The notes: generated by a model from the sequence alone, not told the origin. DNA of 64,000 bases from Betaproteobacteria bacterium (GCA_016183615.1 JACPEG010000041.1:62001-126000); one strand, 5' to 3'. Positions 45,506 to 53,606 are shown, counted from the stretch's first letter. Program-made: numbers and translations.

Positions 45506-48396
45506 TTGAATTCCCTCTTCCCCGCCACGAAGGCTTGCCACAGCCGCCGCACCCGGCCCATGCCCGGATACGGCTCCAGGGGCTCAAACCGGGGCCAGGT
45601 CTCCTTCGGCTCGTCTTCGGTCGCCTTGTAGATCCGCACCCGCACGTCGTACCAGCCGGCCTGGCCGGTGACGGGATCGGAGTTGGAGACGCGGGTGCCG
45701 TCGGCACCCGGCAGCTCCTCGGAAATCAGGTGATTCAGCAGGAATCCCCAGCGCGCCTCATTGGCCTCCGGCGAGAGACTCCACGCGCCGGGGGCCTTGC
45801 CGATGGCGTTCCAGGTCCACACCGTCCCGGGCTCCACCGCCTCCGAGTAGCGCGCCATGCAGCGCACCTTCCCCCACATGGATTCGACCCAGATCCAGTC
45901 GCCGTCATGGATGCCCTGGTTACGCGCCGTGCCGGGGTTCACATACAGATAGTTGTGGGTGTGGATCTGCCGCAGCCAGGCGTTCTGGGAATCCCAGGAG
46001 TGGTACATGGCCATGGGGCGCTGGGTCACCGCGTTCAGCGGATACTTCACGGTATCGGTGGCCCGGGTCTCCAGGGGTTCGTAGTAGAACGGCAGCGGAT
46101 CGAAATAGGTGGCGACCCGCTCCCGCAGATGCTCCGGCGGCTGCCTGCCCGGCCGCCTGCCCTGGGCGGCGAGCCGGAACTTCTGCAACACCTCGGAGTA
46201 GATGTGGATCAGCACCGGGTCCCCGTAGCGGATGATGCGCGCCCGCTGGGCCCATTCCAGGTAGCCCTGGTTCCAGTTGCGCATGTACTGGTAGGAGGGT
46301 GGCAGCCGGTAGTGGAACACGCAGTTGTTCCTGGCATACATCTCCCACTGGCGGGGATTGGGCTCGCCGCGCATGAACTTCTCGCCCCCCTTGCCGCGCC
46401 AGCCGGCCAGGAAGCCGATGCCGGAGCCCGGCTCGGTCTCGTGGTTGACGATAAAGTCCGGGTAGTCGCGGTACTTGCGGGTGCCGTCGGAATTCACGAA
46501 GGCGGGAAGCTTCAACCGGCTCCCCAGCTCGATCAGCACTTCCTGGAACGGCTTGCATTCACCCGTGGGCGGCACCACCGGAATGCGCACCGAGTCCGCC
46601 GGCCCGTCGTACTCGGAAATGGGCCGGTCCAGCATGGACATCACGTCGTGGCGCTCCAGATACGTGGTGTCGGGCAGCACCAGATCGGCGAACGCCGTCA
46701 TCTCCGACTGGAACGCATCGCACACCACCAGGAACGGAATGCGGTACTCGCCGTTTTCGTCCCGGTCGTTGAGCATGTTCCGGACTTCGCTCGTGTTCAT
46801 GGCCGAATTCCACGCCATGTTGGCCATGAACACGAGCAGGGTGTCGATGCGGTAGGGATCGCCGCGCCAGGCATTGGTGATCACGTTGTGCATCAGCCCG
46901 TGCACCGAGAGCGGGTATTCCCAGGAAAAGCCCTTGTCGATCCGCACCGGCTTGCCGTTCTCGTCCACGAACAGATCCTTGGGGTCCGCCGGCCAGCCGA
47001 GCGCCATGCCGCCGAGGGGCGTGTCGGGCTGCACGCCCTCGGGCCCCTTCGGCGTCTTGGCGCAGGGCGGGATCGGCCGCGGGAAGGGCGCCTTGTGGCG
47101 GAAGCCTCCGGGCCGGTCGATGGTACCCAGCAGCGTCATCAGGATGGCAAGCGCGCGGATGGTATGAAAGCCGTTGGAGTGGGCCGCGAGCCCGCGCATG
47201 GCATGGAACGCCACCGGGTTGCCGGTGACCGTTTCGTGCTCCACCCCCCAGGAATCGGTCCAGGCAATGGGCAGCTCGATTTTTTCGTCCCGGGCCGTGA
47301 CCCCCATCTCGTGGGCGAGCCGGCGGATGGTCTCGACCGGAACTCCGGTGATGCCGGCCGCCCACTCGGGGGTGTACTCCCGCACCCGCTCCTCCAGGAG
47401 CTGGAACGCGGGCTTCACCGGTGTTCCGTCCTCGAGCCGGAATTCCCCCAGCAGGTAGGGATCGGCCCCGGCGCTGCGGGTGTGCACCGCACGGTTATCG
47501 TAGCGGTCCCACCACAGCTGGTCCTGGGGATCGAAACAGGCACTGCGGTCCGCGTCGTCCATCTCGGTTCGCACGAACATCCCGTGGCGCGCGCCCTCGG
47601 GGTCCACGTTCACCAGCTGCGGCGCGTTGGTGTAGCGCACCAGGAAATCCCGGTCGTAGAGCCCCTGGGCGATAATCTCGTGGATGATGGCGAGCAGCAG
47701 CGCGCCGTCGGTACCCGGCCGGATCGGCACCCACTCGTCGGCAATGGCGGAGTAGCCGGTGCGCACCGGGTTGATGGAAATGAAGCGCCCGCCGTCGCGC
47801 TTGAATTTCGAGATCGCGATCTTGAGCGGATTGGAGTGGTGGTCCTCGGCGGTGCCCATCATCACGAACAGCTTCGCCCGCTCCAGGTCCGGTCCCCCGA
47901 ACTCCCAGAACGAGCCGCCGATGGTGTAGATCATGCCGGCGGCCATGTTAACCGAGCAGAAGCCGCCGTGGGCCGCGTAATTCGGGGTGCCGAACTGCTT
48001 GGCGAACAGGCCGGTGAGCGCCTGCATCTGGTCGCGGCCGGTGAACAGCGCGAACTGCTTCGGATCGGTGGCGCGGATTTTCGCCAACCGCTCCTCCAGC
48101 AGGGCGAAGGCCCGCTCCCAGGAGATTGCCTCGAACTCCCCGGCGCCCCGCTCGGACCCCGCCTTGCGCAGCAGCGGGCGGGTCAACCGCGCCGGCGAAT
48201 ACTGCTTCATGATGCCGGAGGAACCCTTGGCGCAAATCACGCCCTTGTTGAGGGGATGATCCGGATTGCCGTCGATATAGCGCACCTCGCCGTTCACGAG
48301 GTGGACCCGAATGCCGCAGCGGCACGCACACATGTAGCAGGTGGTGGTTTTCACCTCCCGGGTGGCGGCAGCGGTCTCGGTTGCGGCAGTGGTCAT
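45502..48396 (-). CDS. soeA: SoeA, molybdopterin catalytic subunit of sulfite dehydrogenase
   Basis: 964-aa molybdopterin oxidoreductase of the DMSO reductase superfamily. The N-terminal 4Fe-4S motif is Cys20, 23, 27 and 55 (TCYMCACRC, then GVICAKGSSG). There is no Tat signal, which fits a cytoplasmic enzyme. The long catalytic domain and C-terminal molybdopterin dinucleotide-binding domain (from about 830) are complete. Context (sHdr, rhodanese-TusA and Sox genes) indicates SoeABC, which oxidises sulfite to sulfate and passes electrons to quinone; related thiosulfate or polysulfide reductases have similar sequences and cannot be fully excluded. Start ATG 48396 with AGGA upstream. Confidence 0.85.
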   Translation of the reverse strand: MTTAATETAAATREVKTTTCYMCACRCGIRVHLVNGEVRYIDGNPDHPLNKGVICAKGSSGIMKQYSPARLTRPLLRKAGSERGAGEFEAISWERAFALLEERLAKIRATDPKQFALFTGRDQMQALTGLFAKQFGTPNYAAHGGFCSVNMAAGMIYTIGGSFWEFGGPDLERAKLFVMMGTAEDHHSNPLKIAISKFKRDGGRFISINPVRTGYSAIADEWVPIRPGTDGALLLAIIHEIIAQGLYDRDFLVRYTNAPQLVNVDPEGARHGMFVRTEMDDADRSACFDPQDQLWWDRYDNRAVHTRSAGADPYLLGEFRLEDGTPVKPAFQLLEERVREYTPEWAAGITGVPVETIRRLAHEMGVTARDEKIELPIAWTDSWGVEHETVTGNPVAFHAMRGLAAHSNGFHTIRALAILMTLLGTIDRPGGFRHKAPFPRPIPPCAKTPKGPEGVQPDTPLGGMALGWPADPKDLFVDENGKPVRIDKGFSWEYPLSVHGLMHNVITNAWRGDPYRIDTLLVFMANMAWNSAMNTSEVRNMLNDRDENGEYRIPFLVVCDAFQSEMTAFADLVLPDTTYLERHDVMSMLDRPISEYDGPADSVRIPVVPPTGECKPFQEVLIELGSRLKLPAFVNSDGTRKYRDYPDFIVNHETEPGSGIGFLAGWRGKGGEKFMRGEPNPRQWEMYARNNCVFHYRLPPSYQYMRNWNQGYLEWAQRARIIRYGDPVLIHIYSEVLQKFRLAAQGRRPGRQPPEHLRERVATYFDPLPFYYEPLETRATDTVKYPLNAVTQRPMAMYHSWDSQNAWLRQIHTHNYLYVNPGTARNQGIHDGDWIWVESMWGKVRCMARYSEAVEPGTVWTWNAIGKAPGAWSLSPEANEARWGFLLNHLISEELPGADGTRVSNSDPVTGQAGWYDVRVRIYKATEDEPKETWPRFEPLEPYPGMGRVRRLWQAFVAGKREFK

Positions 48397-48426
48397 CCTC
48401 GTGTCCTGATTTTTTCGCGGGGCGGA

Positions 48427-48565
48427 ACCCTCACCCCCGACCGCCCGCTCCACGGGCGGCATTGCACTGCCGCCCGGCTGCACGGGCGTGGAGCCGGGCT
48501 CCACGAATTTCCCACTCGCCCCGCGAGGGGAGAGGGGAAATTCGCGAGTCGCTGCGCGACTGGGA
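48427..48565. repeat. GC-rich repeat unit upstream of soeA
   Basis: Starts AACCCTCACCCC, contains several short inverted pairs (CCGCCCG/CGGGCGG and CTCGCCCCGCGAGGGGAG), and ends with AGTCGCTGCGCGACT as at 6253-6267. It fills most of the one gap over 300 bases in the window (48397-48744); the remainder, 48566-48744, is AT-richer and holds the promoter of the 48745 gene. No gene is seen in the gap. Confidence 0.7.
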
Positions 48566-48699
48566 GAAAAATAATGGCGGCCTCGGCCGCCGGTTTCAGA
48601 GTTAACAGGCTGTTGAGCTCATTGTCCGGATAATGTCGGCAAGCCTCAAACGAGTTTTTTTAATTTACTGATAAATCGGGCTAATTGTTCCGGTCGGGG

Positions 48700-48728
48700 T
48701 TGTATGTTAGAGTTTGCTAATAAATAAT
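48700..48728 (+). promoter_or_regulatory. Promoter with operator candidate R3 for the 101-aa gene
   Basis: TTGTAT (48700-48705) and AATAAT (48723-48728) are 17 bases apart. Between them lies TGTTAG-AGTTTG-CTAATA (48705-48722), the same 6-6-6 palindrome as R1 and R2 with one mismatch, and the -35 overlaps the palindrome by one base exactly as in R1. The gene's GTG follows 16 bases after the -10. Confidence 0.6.
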
Positions 48729-48744
48729 TTTCGGAGGAATCGCC

Positions 48745-49050
48745 GTGGACAGGACCGCCTTCAAGCCGGACACGCGCTACACCGTCACCTGGCGCGACCC
48801 GGAAGGCAAGCTGCGCCCGGCCAATTTCTACGTGTTCCGCGTCTATGACAAATTCATGATCGCGCGCGACACCTCCGGCGAGGGCCTGCTGCGCAAGATT
48901 GCCTACGAGGACGTCCTGAAGATCGCCCAGGAACAGGCGGTGGACCCGGATCACCGCTATGTGATTCCCGCCGCCGTGCTGGACGAGAAGAACTGGCGCG
49001 ACCGGACCGTGATGGAGCGCTACTCCAGCTCCCCGAGCCTGGGGAAATAA
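48745..49050 (+). CDS. Hypothetical protein of the sulfur cluster, 101 aa
   Basis: Not recognised. A soluble protein without cysteines or a signal peptide: it begins VDRTAFKPDTRYTVTWRDPEGKLRPANFYVFRVYDKFMIARD, a pattern of beta strands, and ends with a charged helix and EKNWRDRTVMERYSS. It may be a small beta-barrel. The GTG start has CGGAGGAATCGCC in front. Its importance is positional: it is divergent from soeABC and its promoter carries the same palindromic operator as shdr and rhd-tusA-dsrE2, so it is probably co-regulated with sulfur oxidation. Confidence 0.65.
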   Translation: MDRTAFKPDTRYTVTWRDPEGKLRPANFYVFRVYDKFMIARDTSGEGLLRKIAYEDVLKIAQEQAVDPDHRYVIPAAVLDEKNWRDRTVMERYSSSPSLGK

Positions 49051-49055
49051 GCGGC

Positions 49056-49114
49056 TGTAGGGTGCGCCCTGCGCACCAAATCCGCGCTTGATCGGTGCGT
49101 GGGACGCACCCTGC
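49056..49114. repeat. GTAGGGTGCGCCC inverted repeat
   Basis: Begins TGTAGGGTGCGCCCTGCGCACC and ends GGGACGCACCCTGC (described in short parts); the ends pair as an imperfect hairpin between the convergent 101-aa gene and the kinase gene. Confidence 0.75.
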
Positions 49115-49120
49115 CTCCGC

Positions 49121-49145
49121 TCTCGACCCTCGACTCTCGACTCTT
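49121..49145. repeat. GACTCTCGA-type repeat at the end of the kinase gene
   Basis: CTCTCGACCCTCGACTCTCG-like units, same family as 9644-9747. It touches the kinase stop codon. Confidence 0.7.
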
Positions 49146-50443
49146 CAAATGATCGTGATGTTATGCTCGGCGAGCAGCCCGGAAAGCCGGGTGTTGGCGA
49201 GCGCGAGGCGCTCCACCAGGATCTGCAGGAAGGCGCCGTTGAACCGGTCGCGGCAGTTCTCCGAGGCGTGGGCCAGCAATTCCGCGGTGATCTCGATGAC
49301 CGTGATTTCGGCGGCGGCGATGATGCTCGCGCTGCGCCGGAACTCGCGCTGCGCCAGGCAGGACATTTCCCCGAAGCATTCGCCGGCCTTCAGCACGTTG
49401 AGCAGGCGGCCCTGCTTGGACACCTTCACTTCGCCCGCCGCCAGGATGAAAAACGAGCGGCCGGTATCGCCCTCGGTGATGAGGGCCGCCCCGGCCGGGT
49501 GCCGCTGCCAGCGGGTGATCCGGACCACTTCCCACAGCTCCACGTCGCTGAAATGGGCGAAGAAGGACAGCGCCCGCAGGGTGTCGAACTTCTCGGTGTC
49601 GGTGATCACCTCCCGCGCATCCTGCATGAGGCCCGCGACGCCCGCCAGGTCCCGCGCAAACTCCTCCCAGCTTGGGTAGCGGAATTCCAGTTCCTTCGCC
49701 ATCGCCCGCATCACGATATGGTCGAGCGCGGCCGGAATCTCGGGACGGAAGGTCGAGGGGGGCCCGGGATTCACGTTGATGATCTGGTAGATCATGCTGT
49801 AGTTGTTGTTGGCATTGAACGGCAGCCGCCCCGTGAGCAGCTTGTACATCACCACCCCCAGGGAATAGATGTCGGTCTGGTGGTTGAGGGGGTGCTCCTT
49901 GATCTGCTGGGGCGACATGAACGCCGGCGAGCCCACCGCGGTGACCTGCGTGGTCTGCTGGCCCTCGGCGGTGATGGCGGAGCCGAAATCCGAGACCTTG
50001 ATGTCGCTCTTCCCTGAGAGCAGGATGTTGGCGGGCTTGATGTCGCGGTGAATGATGCCCATGTGCTGGGCATACTCCAGCGCCTTGCAGCACTTGTAGG
50101 AGATCTCCACCACCCGGCCCACGGGAAGCAGGTTCTCCGGCTCGGAACGGGCTTCCAGCGTAGTGCCCGCCACGTACTCCATCACGATGTAGCTCGTGTC
50201 CTCCTCCACCACCGCGTCGAAGATGGACACGATGTGGGGATGGGCCAGCTTGCCGGCAAGCGACGCCTCGGTGAGGAACAGCTTGCGGTAGATCCGGCCA
50301 CGTTCCCGATCCCGCAGCGCCTCGGGAAAGAACAGCTTGATGGCAACCTCGCGGCCGCTGAACGGGTCGACGGCCAGGTACACCGCGCCGGTGGCGCCTT
50401 TGCCGAGCTGGCCGATGACCTGGTATTTGCCGATCTTGTCCAT
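49145..50443 (-). CDS. Serine/threonine protein kinase with C-terminal cyclic-nucleotide-binding domain
   Basis: 432-aa protein. The Hanks-type kinase domain (about 5-265) has the glycine loop GQLGKGATGAVYLA, the VAIK lysine, catalytic HRDIKPANI and DFGSAI, and SPAFMSPQQI as the activation-loop end. A helical linker is followed by a CNB domain (about 285-410) with GDTGRSFFILAAGEVKVSKQGR and GECFGEMSCLAQREFRRSASI, where the final part resembles the phosphate-binding cassette. This suggests a cytoplasmic kinase controlled by a nucleotide or by another ligand. No transmembrane segment. The target is unknown; neighbours are a small sulfur-regulon protein and a superoxide dismutase. Confidence 0.9.
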   Translation of the reverse strand: MDKIGKYQVIGQLGKGATGAVYLAVDPFSGREVAIKLFFPEALRDRERGRIYRKLFLTEASLAGKLAHPHIVSIFDAVVEEDTSYIVMEYVAGTTLEARSEPENLLPVGRVVEISYKCCKALEYAQHMGIIHRDIKPANILLSGKSDIKVSDFGSAITAEGQQTTQVTAVGSPAFMSPQQIKEHPLNHQTDIYSLGVVMYKLLTGRLPFNANNNYSMIYQIINVNPGPPSTFRPEIPAALDHIVMRAMAKELEFRYPSWEEFARDLAGVAGLMQDAREVITDTEKFDTLRALSFFAHFSDVELWEVVRITRWQRHPAGAALITEGDTGRSFFILAAGEVKVSKQGRLLNVLKAGECFGEMSCLAQREFRRSASIIAAAEITVIEITAELLAHASENCRDRFNGAFLQILVERLALANTRLSGLLAEHNITII

Positions 50444-50619
50444 GGAAAGAGCGCCCTCGGGCGGGCGGGGCTTACCTTACCACAAACCGCATGCGGGCCA
50501 GGCCTCGCCCCGGGCCCTGCGCAGGCGAGGACCGCACGCCCCACTGGCCCGGATTTGCGTCTAGAATGAATGAAGGCCAGCCCGCCGGGGCAGATACTGG
50601 CCGGAAGGGATTGCGATCC

Positions 50620-51291
50620 ATGCTCTACACCGTCAAGCGCCTTTCCTGCGATCCGACCAAGCTGCAGGGGCTGTCGGAGAAGCTCATCGTCAGCCACTAC
50701 ATCAACAACTACTGCGGCGCGGTGAAGCGGCTCAATACCATTACCGAGCAGCTGCAGTCCCTGGACTACGGCCGCGCCTCGCCGTTCGTCATCAACGGGC
50801 TCAAGCGCGAAGAGCTGATCGCGATGAATTCGATGATTCTGCACGAGCTCTACTTCGACAGCCTGGGCGGCAACTCGGCGCCCGCCGAGGCCCTGATCGA
50901 AGGCATTGCCAAGCATTTCGGCAGCCTCGAGCGCTGGCACACCCAGTTCGCGGCCATGGGCAAGGCGCTCGCCGGCGGCTCGGGCTGGGTGCTGCTCGCC
51001 TGGTCGCACCGGGACCGGCGGCTGGTCAACCAGTGGGCCGCCGATCACACGACCAGCCTCGCCGGAGCGACGCCCATTCTCGCCCTCGACATGTACGAGC
51101 ACTCCTACCACATGGACTACGGGGCCAAGGCCGCCGCCTATGTGGACGTCTACATGCGCAACATCAACTGGGAGAACATCTCGCGCCGCTACAAGGAGCT
51201 TGCCGGCGCGGCGCCCGGACAGCCGGAGCAGCCGAGCGCCAAGGATGACGTCGGCGCCACCCAGGTGGTGAGCCAGCGACGCCTCGGCTAG
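50620..51291 (+). CDS. Atypical Fe/Mn-type superoxide dismutase
   Basis: 223-aa member of the iron/manganese superoxide dismutase family. The four metal ligands are at His26, His75, Asp157 and His161 (VSHYINN, LHELYFD, ALDMYEHSYH), the same numbering as the E. coli enzyme. However, the second-shell residues His30 and Tyr34 are replaced by Asn and Ala, and the usual HH-x-x-Y box is absent. It has a C-terminal extension of about 30 residues (AGAAPGQPEQ...). No signal peptide, so cytoplasmic. It may have altered activity, or use a different small molecule. It is followed 27 bases later by the persulfide dioxygenase gene. Confidence 0.85.
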   Translation: MLYTVKRLSCDPTKLQGLSEKLIVSHYINNYCGAVKRLNTITEQLQSLDYGRASPFVINGLKREELIAMNSMILHELYFDSLGGNSAPAEALIEGIAKHFGSLERWHTQFAAMGKALAGGSGWVLLAWSHRDRRLVNQWAADHTTSLAGATPILALDMYEHSYHMDYGAKAAAYVDVYMRNINWENISRRYKELAGAAPGQPEQPSAKDDVGATQVVSQRRLG

Positions 51292-51318
51292 CGGCCCACC
51301 TTTTCTCGCGGAGCAGGC

Positions 51319-52356
51319 ATGATCTTCCGCGAACTCAATCACGGCAAATGCAAGACCTACCTGGTTGGCTGCGAAGCCACGCATCGCGCCGCCCTCGTCG
51401 ACCCGGTGCGGGAGCGTTCCGACCGCTATCTGGCGGTGCTCGCCTACCGTGGCCTGACCCTGGACTACGCCATCGACACCCACACCCATGCCGATCACCG
51501 CACCGCGGTGTTCGATCTCAAGGATCTCGCGGAAACCCGCGTCGTGATGCATCGCCAAGCCCCCGCACCGCACGTTGACCTGCACGTGGAAGACGGACAG
51601 GTTCTCGAGGTCGGTAAGCTGCGCCTGACGGTGCTGCACACGCCTGGCCACACCCCGGACGGCATCTGCCTGTTGCTGGAGGACCGGGTGTTCACCGGAG
51701 ATACGCTGCTCATTCGCGGCACCGGGCGCGCGGATTTCGAAGGCGGGGATGCGGGGCTTCAGTACGACAGCATCACTGGCAAGCTGTTCACCCTGCCCGA
51801 CGCCACGCTGGTGTTCCCGGCCCACGACTACCGGGGCAACACCTCCTCCACCATCGGCGAGGAAAAGCGGCTCAACCCGAGGCTAGCGAACCGCAGCCGC
51901 GAGGAATACGTATCAATCATGGCAAACCTTGGATTGCCGCTACCGGACAAGATTCAGGAGGTGCTGCAGCCGAACCAGACGGCTCTGGAGGATGACCGGA
52001 TTGCCTTTCCCTCCATCGCCCAGCTCAGCGAAGTGCGCCAGCTGGAACCGGAGAGGGTGTGGGCCATGATCCGATCCGGCCCGGCCCATCATCTGTTGGA
52101 TGTGCGAGAGCCGGCGGAGTACGCCGGCGAGCTGGGGCATGTACCGGGAAGTGTGCTGATTCCGCTCAAGGACCTCGCGGCCCGGGCAGGCGAATTGGAG
52201 AACGCGAAGGGCCGGTCCATCGTCGCCATCTGCCGTGCCGGGGTACGCAGCACCACGGCTGCCGCGATTCTGTCCAGCCTCGGTTTCGATTCCGTTTACA
52301 ACCTAAAAGGGGGAATGCTGGCGTGGAACGAGCGCAAGCTTCCCGTGGAGCGCTGA
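51319..52356 (+). CDS. Persulfide dioxygenase (ETHE1-type) fused to a rhodanese domain
   Basis: 345-aa fusion. The N-terminal metallo-beta-lactamase domain (about 1-225) has THTHADH (HxHxDH type), HTPGHTPDG, FTGDTLL and FPAHDY, which bind the single iron of ETHE1-like persulfide dioxygenases. The C-terminal rhodanese domain (about 245-345) has active Cys in AICRAGVRST. The enzyme oxidises glutathione persulfide to sulfite, which SoeABC in the same window could oxidise further; the rhodanese part can move sulfur to or from thiosulfate. It likely shares a transcript with the superoxide dismutase gene. Cytoplasmic. Confidence 0.92.
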   Translation: MIFRELNHGKCKTYLVGCEATHRAALVDPVRERSDRYLAVLAYRGLTLDYAIDTHTHADHRTAVFDLKDLAETRVVMHRQAPAPHVDLHVEDGQVLEVGKLRLTVLHTPGHTPDGICLLLEDRVFTGDTLLIRGTGRADFEGGDAGLQYDSITGKLFTLPDATLVFPAHDYRGNTSSTIGEEKRLNPRLANRSREEYVSIMANLGLPLPDKIQEVLQPNQTALEDDRIAFPSIAQLSEVRQLEPERVWAMIRSGPAHHLLDVREPAEYAGELGHVPGSVLIPLKDLAARAGELENAKGRSIVAICRAGVRSTTAAAILSSLGFDSVYNLKGGMLAWNERKLPVER

Positions 52357-52361
52357 TCGCC

Positions 52362-52423
52362 CCTAGCAGCCTGTCGGACTTAGGATCACGCATGTGCGAC
52401 TCTAAGTCCGACAGGCTGCTAGG
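52362..52423. repeat. Long perfect palindrome between convergent genes
   Basis: Arms 52362-52382 and 52403-52423 are perfectly complementary over 21 bases (starting CCTAGCAGCCTG, ending CAGGCTGCTAGG) around a 20-base loop that itself contains CGCATGTGCG. It probably terminates both the dioxygenase and the methyltransferase transcripts; the methyltransferase stop codon is inside the right arm. Confidence 0.9.
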
Positions 52424-53063
52424 CGGGCACCTCCCCGGCCACCGCAATGAAAGCCCCCAGCGGCAGCGAGCGCGGGATGACGTTTTCGATTAGTCGCGAG
52501 ATGCCACCGCCTGCGGGGACAAAGATCGCGTAGTGCGACGCAACGCGCTGAATCCCTGCCTGCGCCAGTAGTTCCCGCAGCTCTCCATCCGTGTGCCAGT
52601 GGGCGCCGCGATATGCGCCGCTGCCGCCATCCCTGCCCTTCTGCAAGTAGAGCAGGCTGTGGCGGTTGAGCAGCCCCAGGGCGAATCGGCGTCGCGTCAC
52701 GCGCGCGATTTCGCCGAGGGCCGCGACCTCTTCGGAAATGAAGCACAGGGCTGTCACGGAAACCGTGAGGTCGAATGAGCGATCCGGAAAGGGCAGGCGC
52801 CGCGCGTCTCCCGGCAGGTAGCGTTCGCCCGCCGCGGCGTGGGTCCGGGCGAATTCAATCATTCCCGGATCGGCATCGATGCCGGTCACCGCGAGTGCCG
52901 CGCCGGCGAAGCGCCGGGAAAAATAGCCGGTGCCGCAGCCCACATCGAGCAGGCTCTCTCCGCGGCGCGGGGCGAGCAGGCCCCCAAGAAGAGAGAACTC
53001 GGTATCGCCGATCCACGCCCCGCGGCTGGTACGGTACCAGGCGTCGTAGTCGTCCGGGCTCAC
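52419..53063 (-). CDS. Class I SAM-dependent methyltransferase
   Basis: 214-aa Rossmann-fold methyltransferase of the Methyltransf_11 type. The SAM-binding motif is LLDVGCGTGYFSRRFAG (residues 36-52), with the acidic residue in TGIDADPGM, then PGDARRLPFPDRSFDLTVSVTAL (motifs II and III, here in pieces). Substrate unknown; small-molecule methyltransferases of this group include ubiquinone and thiol methylases. It lies just upstream of moaC on the minus strand (18 bases after it), so it may be co-transcribed. No membrane segment. Confidence 0.88.
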   Translation of the reverse strand: MSPDDYDAWYRTSRGAWIGDTEFSLLGGLLAPRRGESLLDVGCGTGYFSRRFAGAALAVTGIDADPGMIEFARTHAAAGERYLPGDARRLPFPDRSFDLTVSVTALCFISEEVAALGEIARVTRRRFALGLLNRHSLLYLQKGRDGGSGAYRGAHWHTDGELRELLAQAGIQRVASHYAIFVPAGGGISRLIENVIPRSLPLGAFIAVAGEVPA

Positions 53064-53081
53064 GCGGCTGCGGCGGTCCGC

Positions 53082-53561
53082 TCAGCCCACCTTCCAGTGG
53101 CCGCTCTTGCCGCCGAGCTTTTCCAGAAGGCGGACCGCCTCGATGTGCATGCCCCGGTCCACCGCCTTGCACATGTCGTAGATGGTGAGAAGTCCCACGC
53201 TCACCGCGGTCAGTGCTTCCATCTCGACTCCGGTGCGGCCGACGGTTTCCGCGGTCACGGCGCACTCCACGGCGCTCGCCTTCTCGTCCACCGTGAACTC
53301 GACGGCGATGTGGGTGAGCGGCAGCGGGTGGCACAGGGGGATGAGCTCGCCGGTGCGCTTGGAGGCCTGGATTGCTGCAACCCGCGCCACGCCCAGCACG
53401 TCGCCCTTTTTCGCGCTCCCCTGCCGGATGAGATTCAGGGTCTCGGGGCGCATCACGATGCGCCCGGCCGCCCGCGCCACGCGCCGGGTCTCGGGCTTCT
53501 CGCCCACATCCACCATGTGGGCCTGGCCCTGGTCGTCGAAATGAGTGAGCTCGCTCGCCAT
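53082..53561 (-). CDS. moaC: Cyclic pyranopterin monophosphate synthase (molybdenum cofactor)
   Basis: 159-aa enzyme for the early step of molybdenum cofactor synthesis, turning the MoaA product into cyclic pyranopterin monophosphate. It starts [24 protein letters not shown] and has the conserved [32 protein letters not shown] and a final Lys-rich [12 protein letters not shown]. Length is normal. It supports the molybdoenzyme SoeA and others, although no moaA is close. Divergent from the BepA-type gene with a 45-base gap. Confidence 0.97.
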   Translation of the reverse strand: MASELTHFDDQGQAHMVDVGEKPETRRVARAAGRIVMRPETLNLIRQGSAKKGDVLGVARVAAIQASKRTGELIPLCHPLPLTHIAVEFTVDEKASAVECAVTAETVGRTGVEMEALTAVSVGLLTIYDMCKAVDRGMHIEAVRLLEKLGGKSGHWKVG

Positions 53562-53606
53562 GGATCGCCGTTAGGAACTGACAGACCGTTTGGCTATCAT
53601 AGCACC

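Noticed and set aside
45502-48396. SoeA as formate dehydrogenase or polysulfide reductase
   Set aside because: No Tat signal and no nearby selenocysteine or accessory fdh genes are seen; the soeABC order with sHdr and rhd-tusA-dsrE2 favours sulfite dehydrogenase. Not fully excluded without a phylogeny.
45535-48633. 1032-codon open frame on the plus strand opposite soeA
   Set aside because: It is the antisense shadow of a GC-rich gene: composition is dominated by His, Gly, Arg and Val, and no domain is recognisable, while soeA on the other strand has clear family motifs.
52839-53606. N-terminal extension of the BepA-type gene to 52839
   Set aside because: The extra codons are antisense to moaC and the methyltransferase; the signal peptide begins at 53607.
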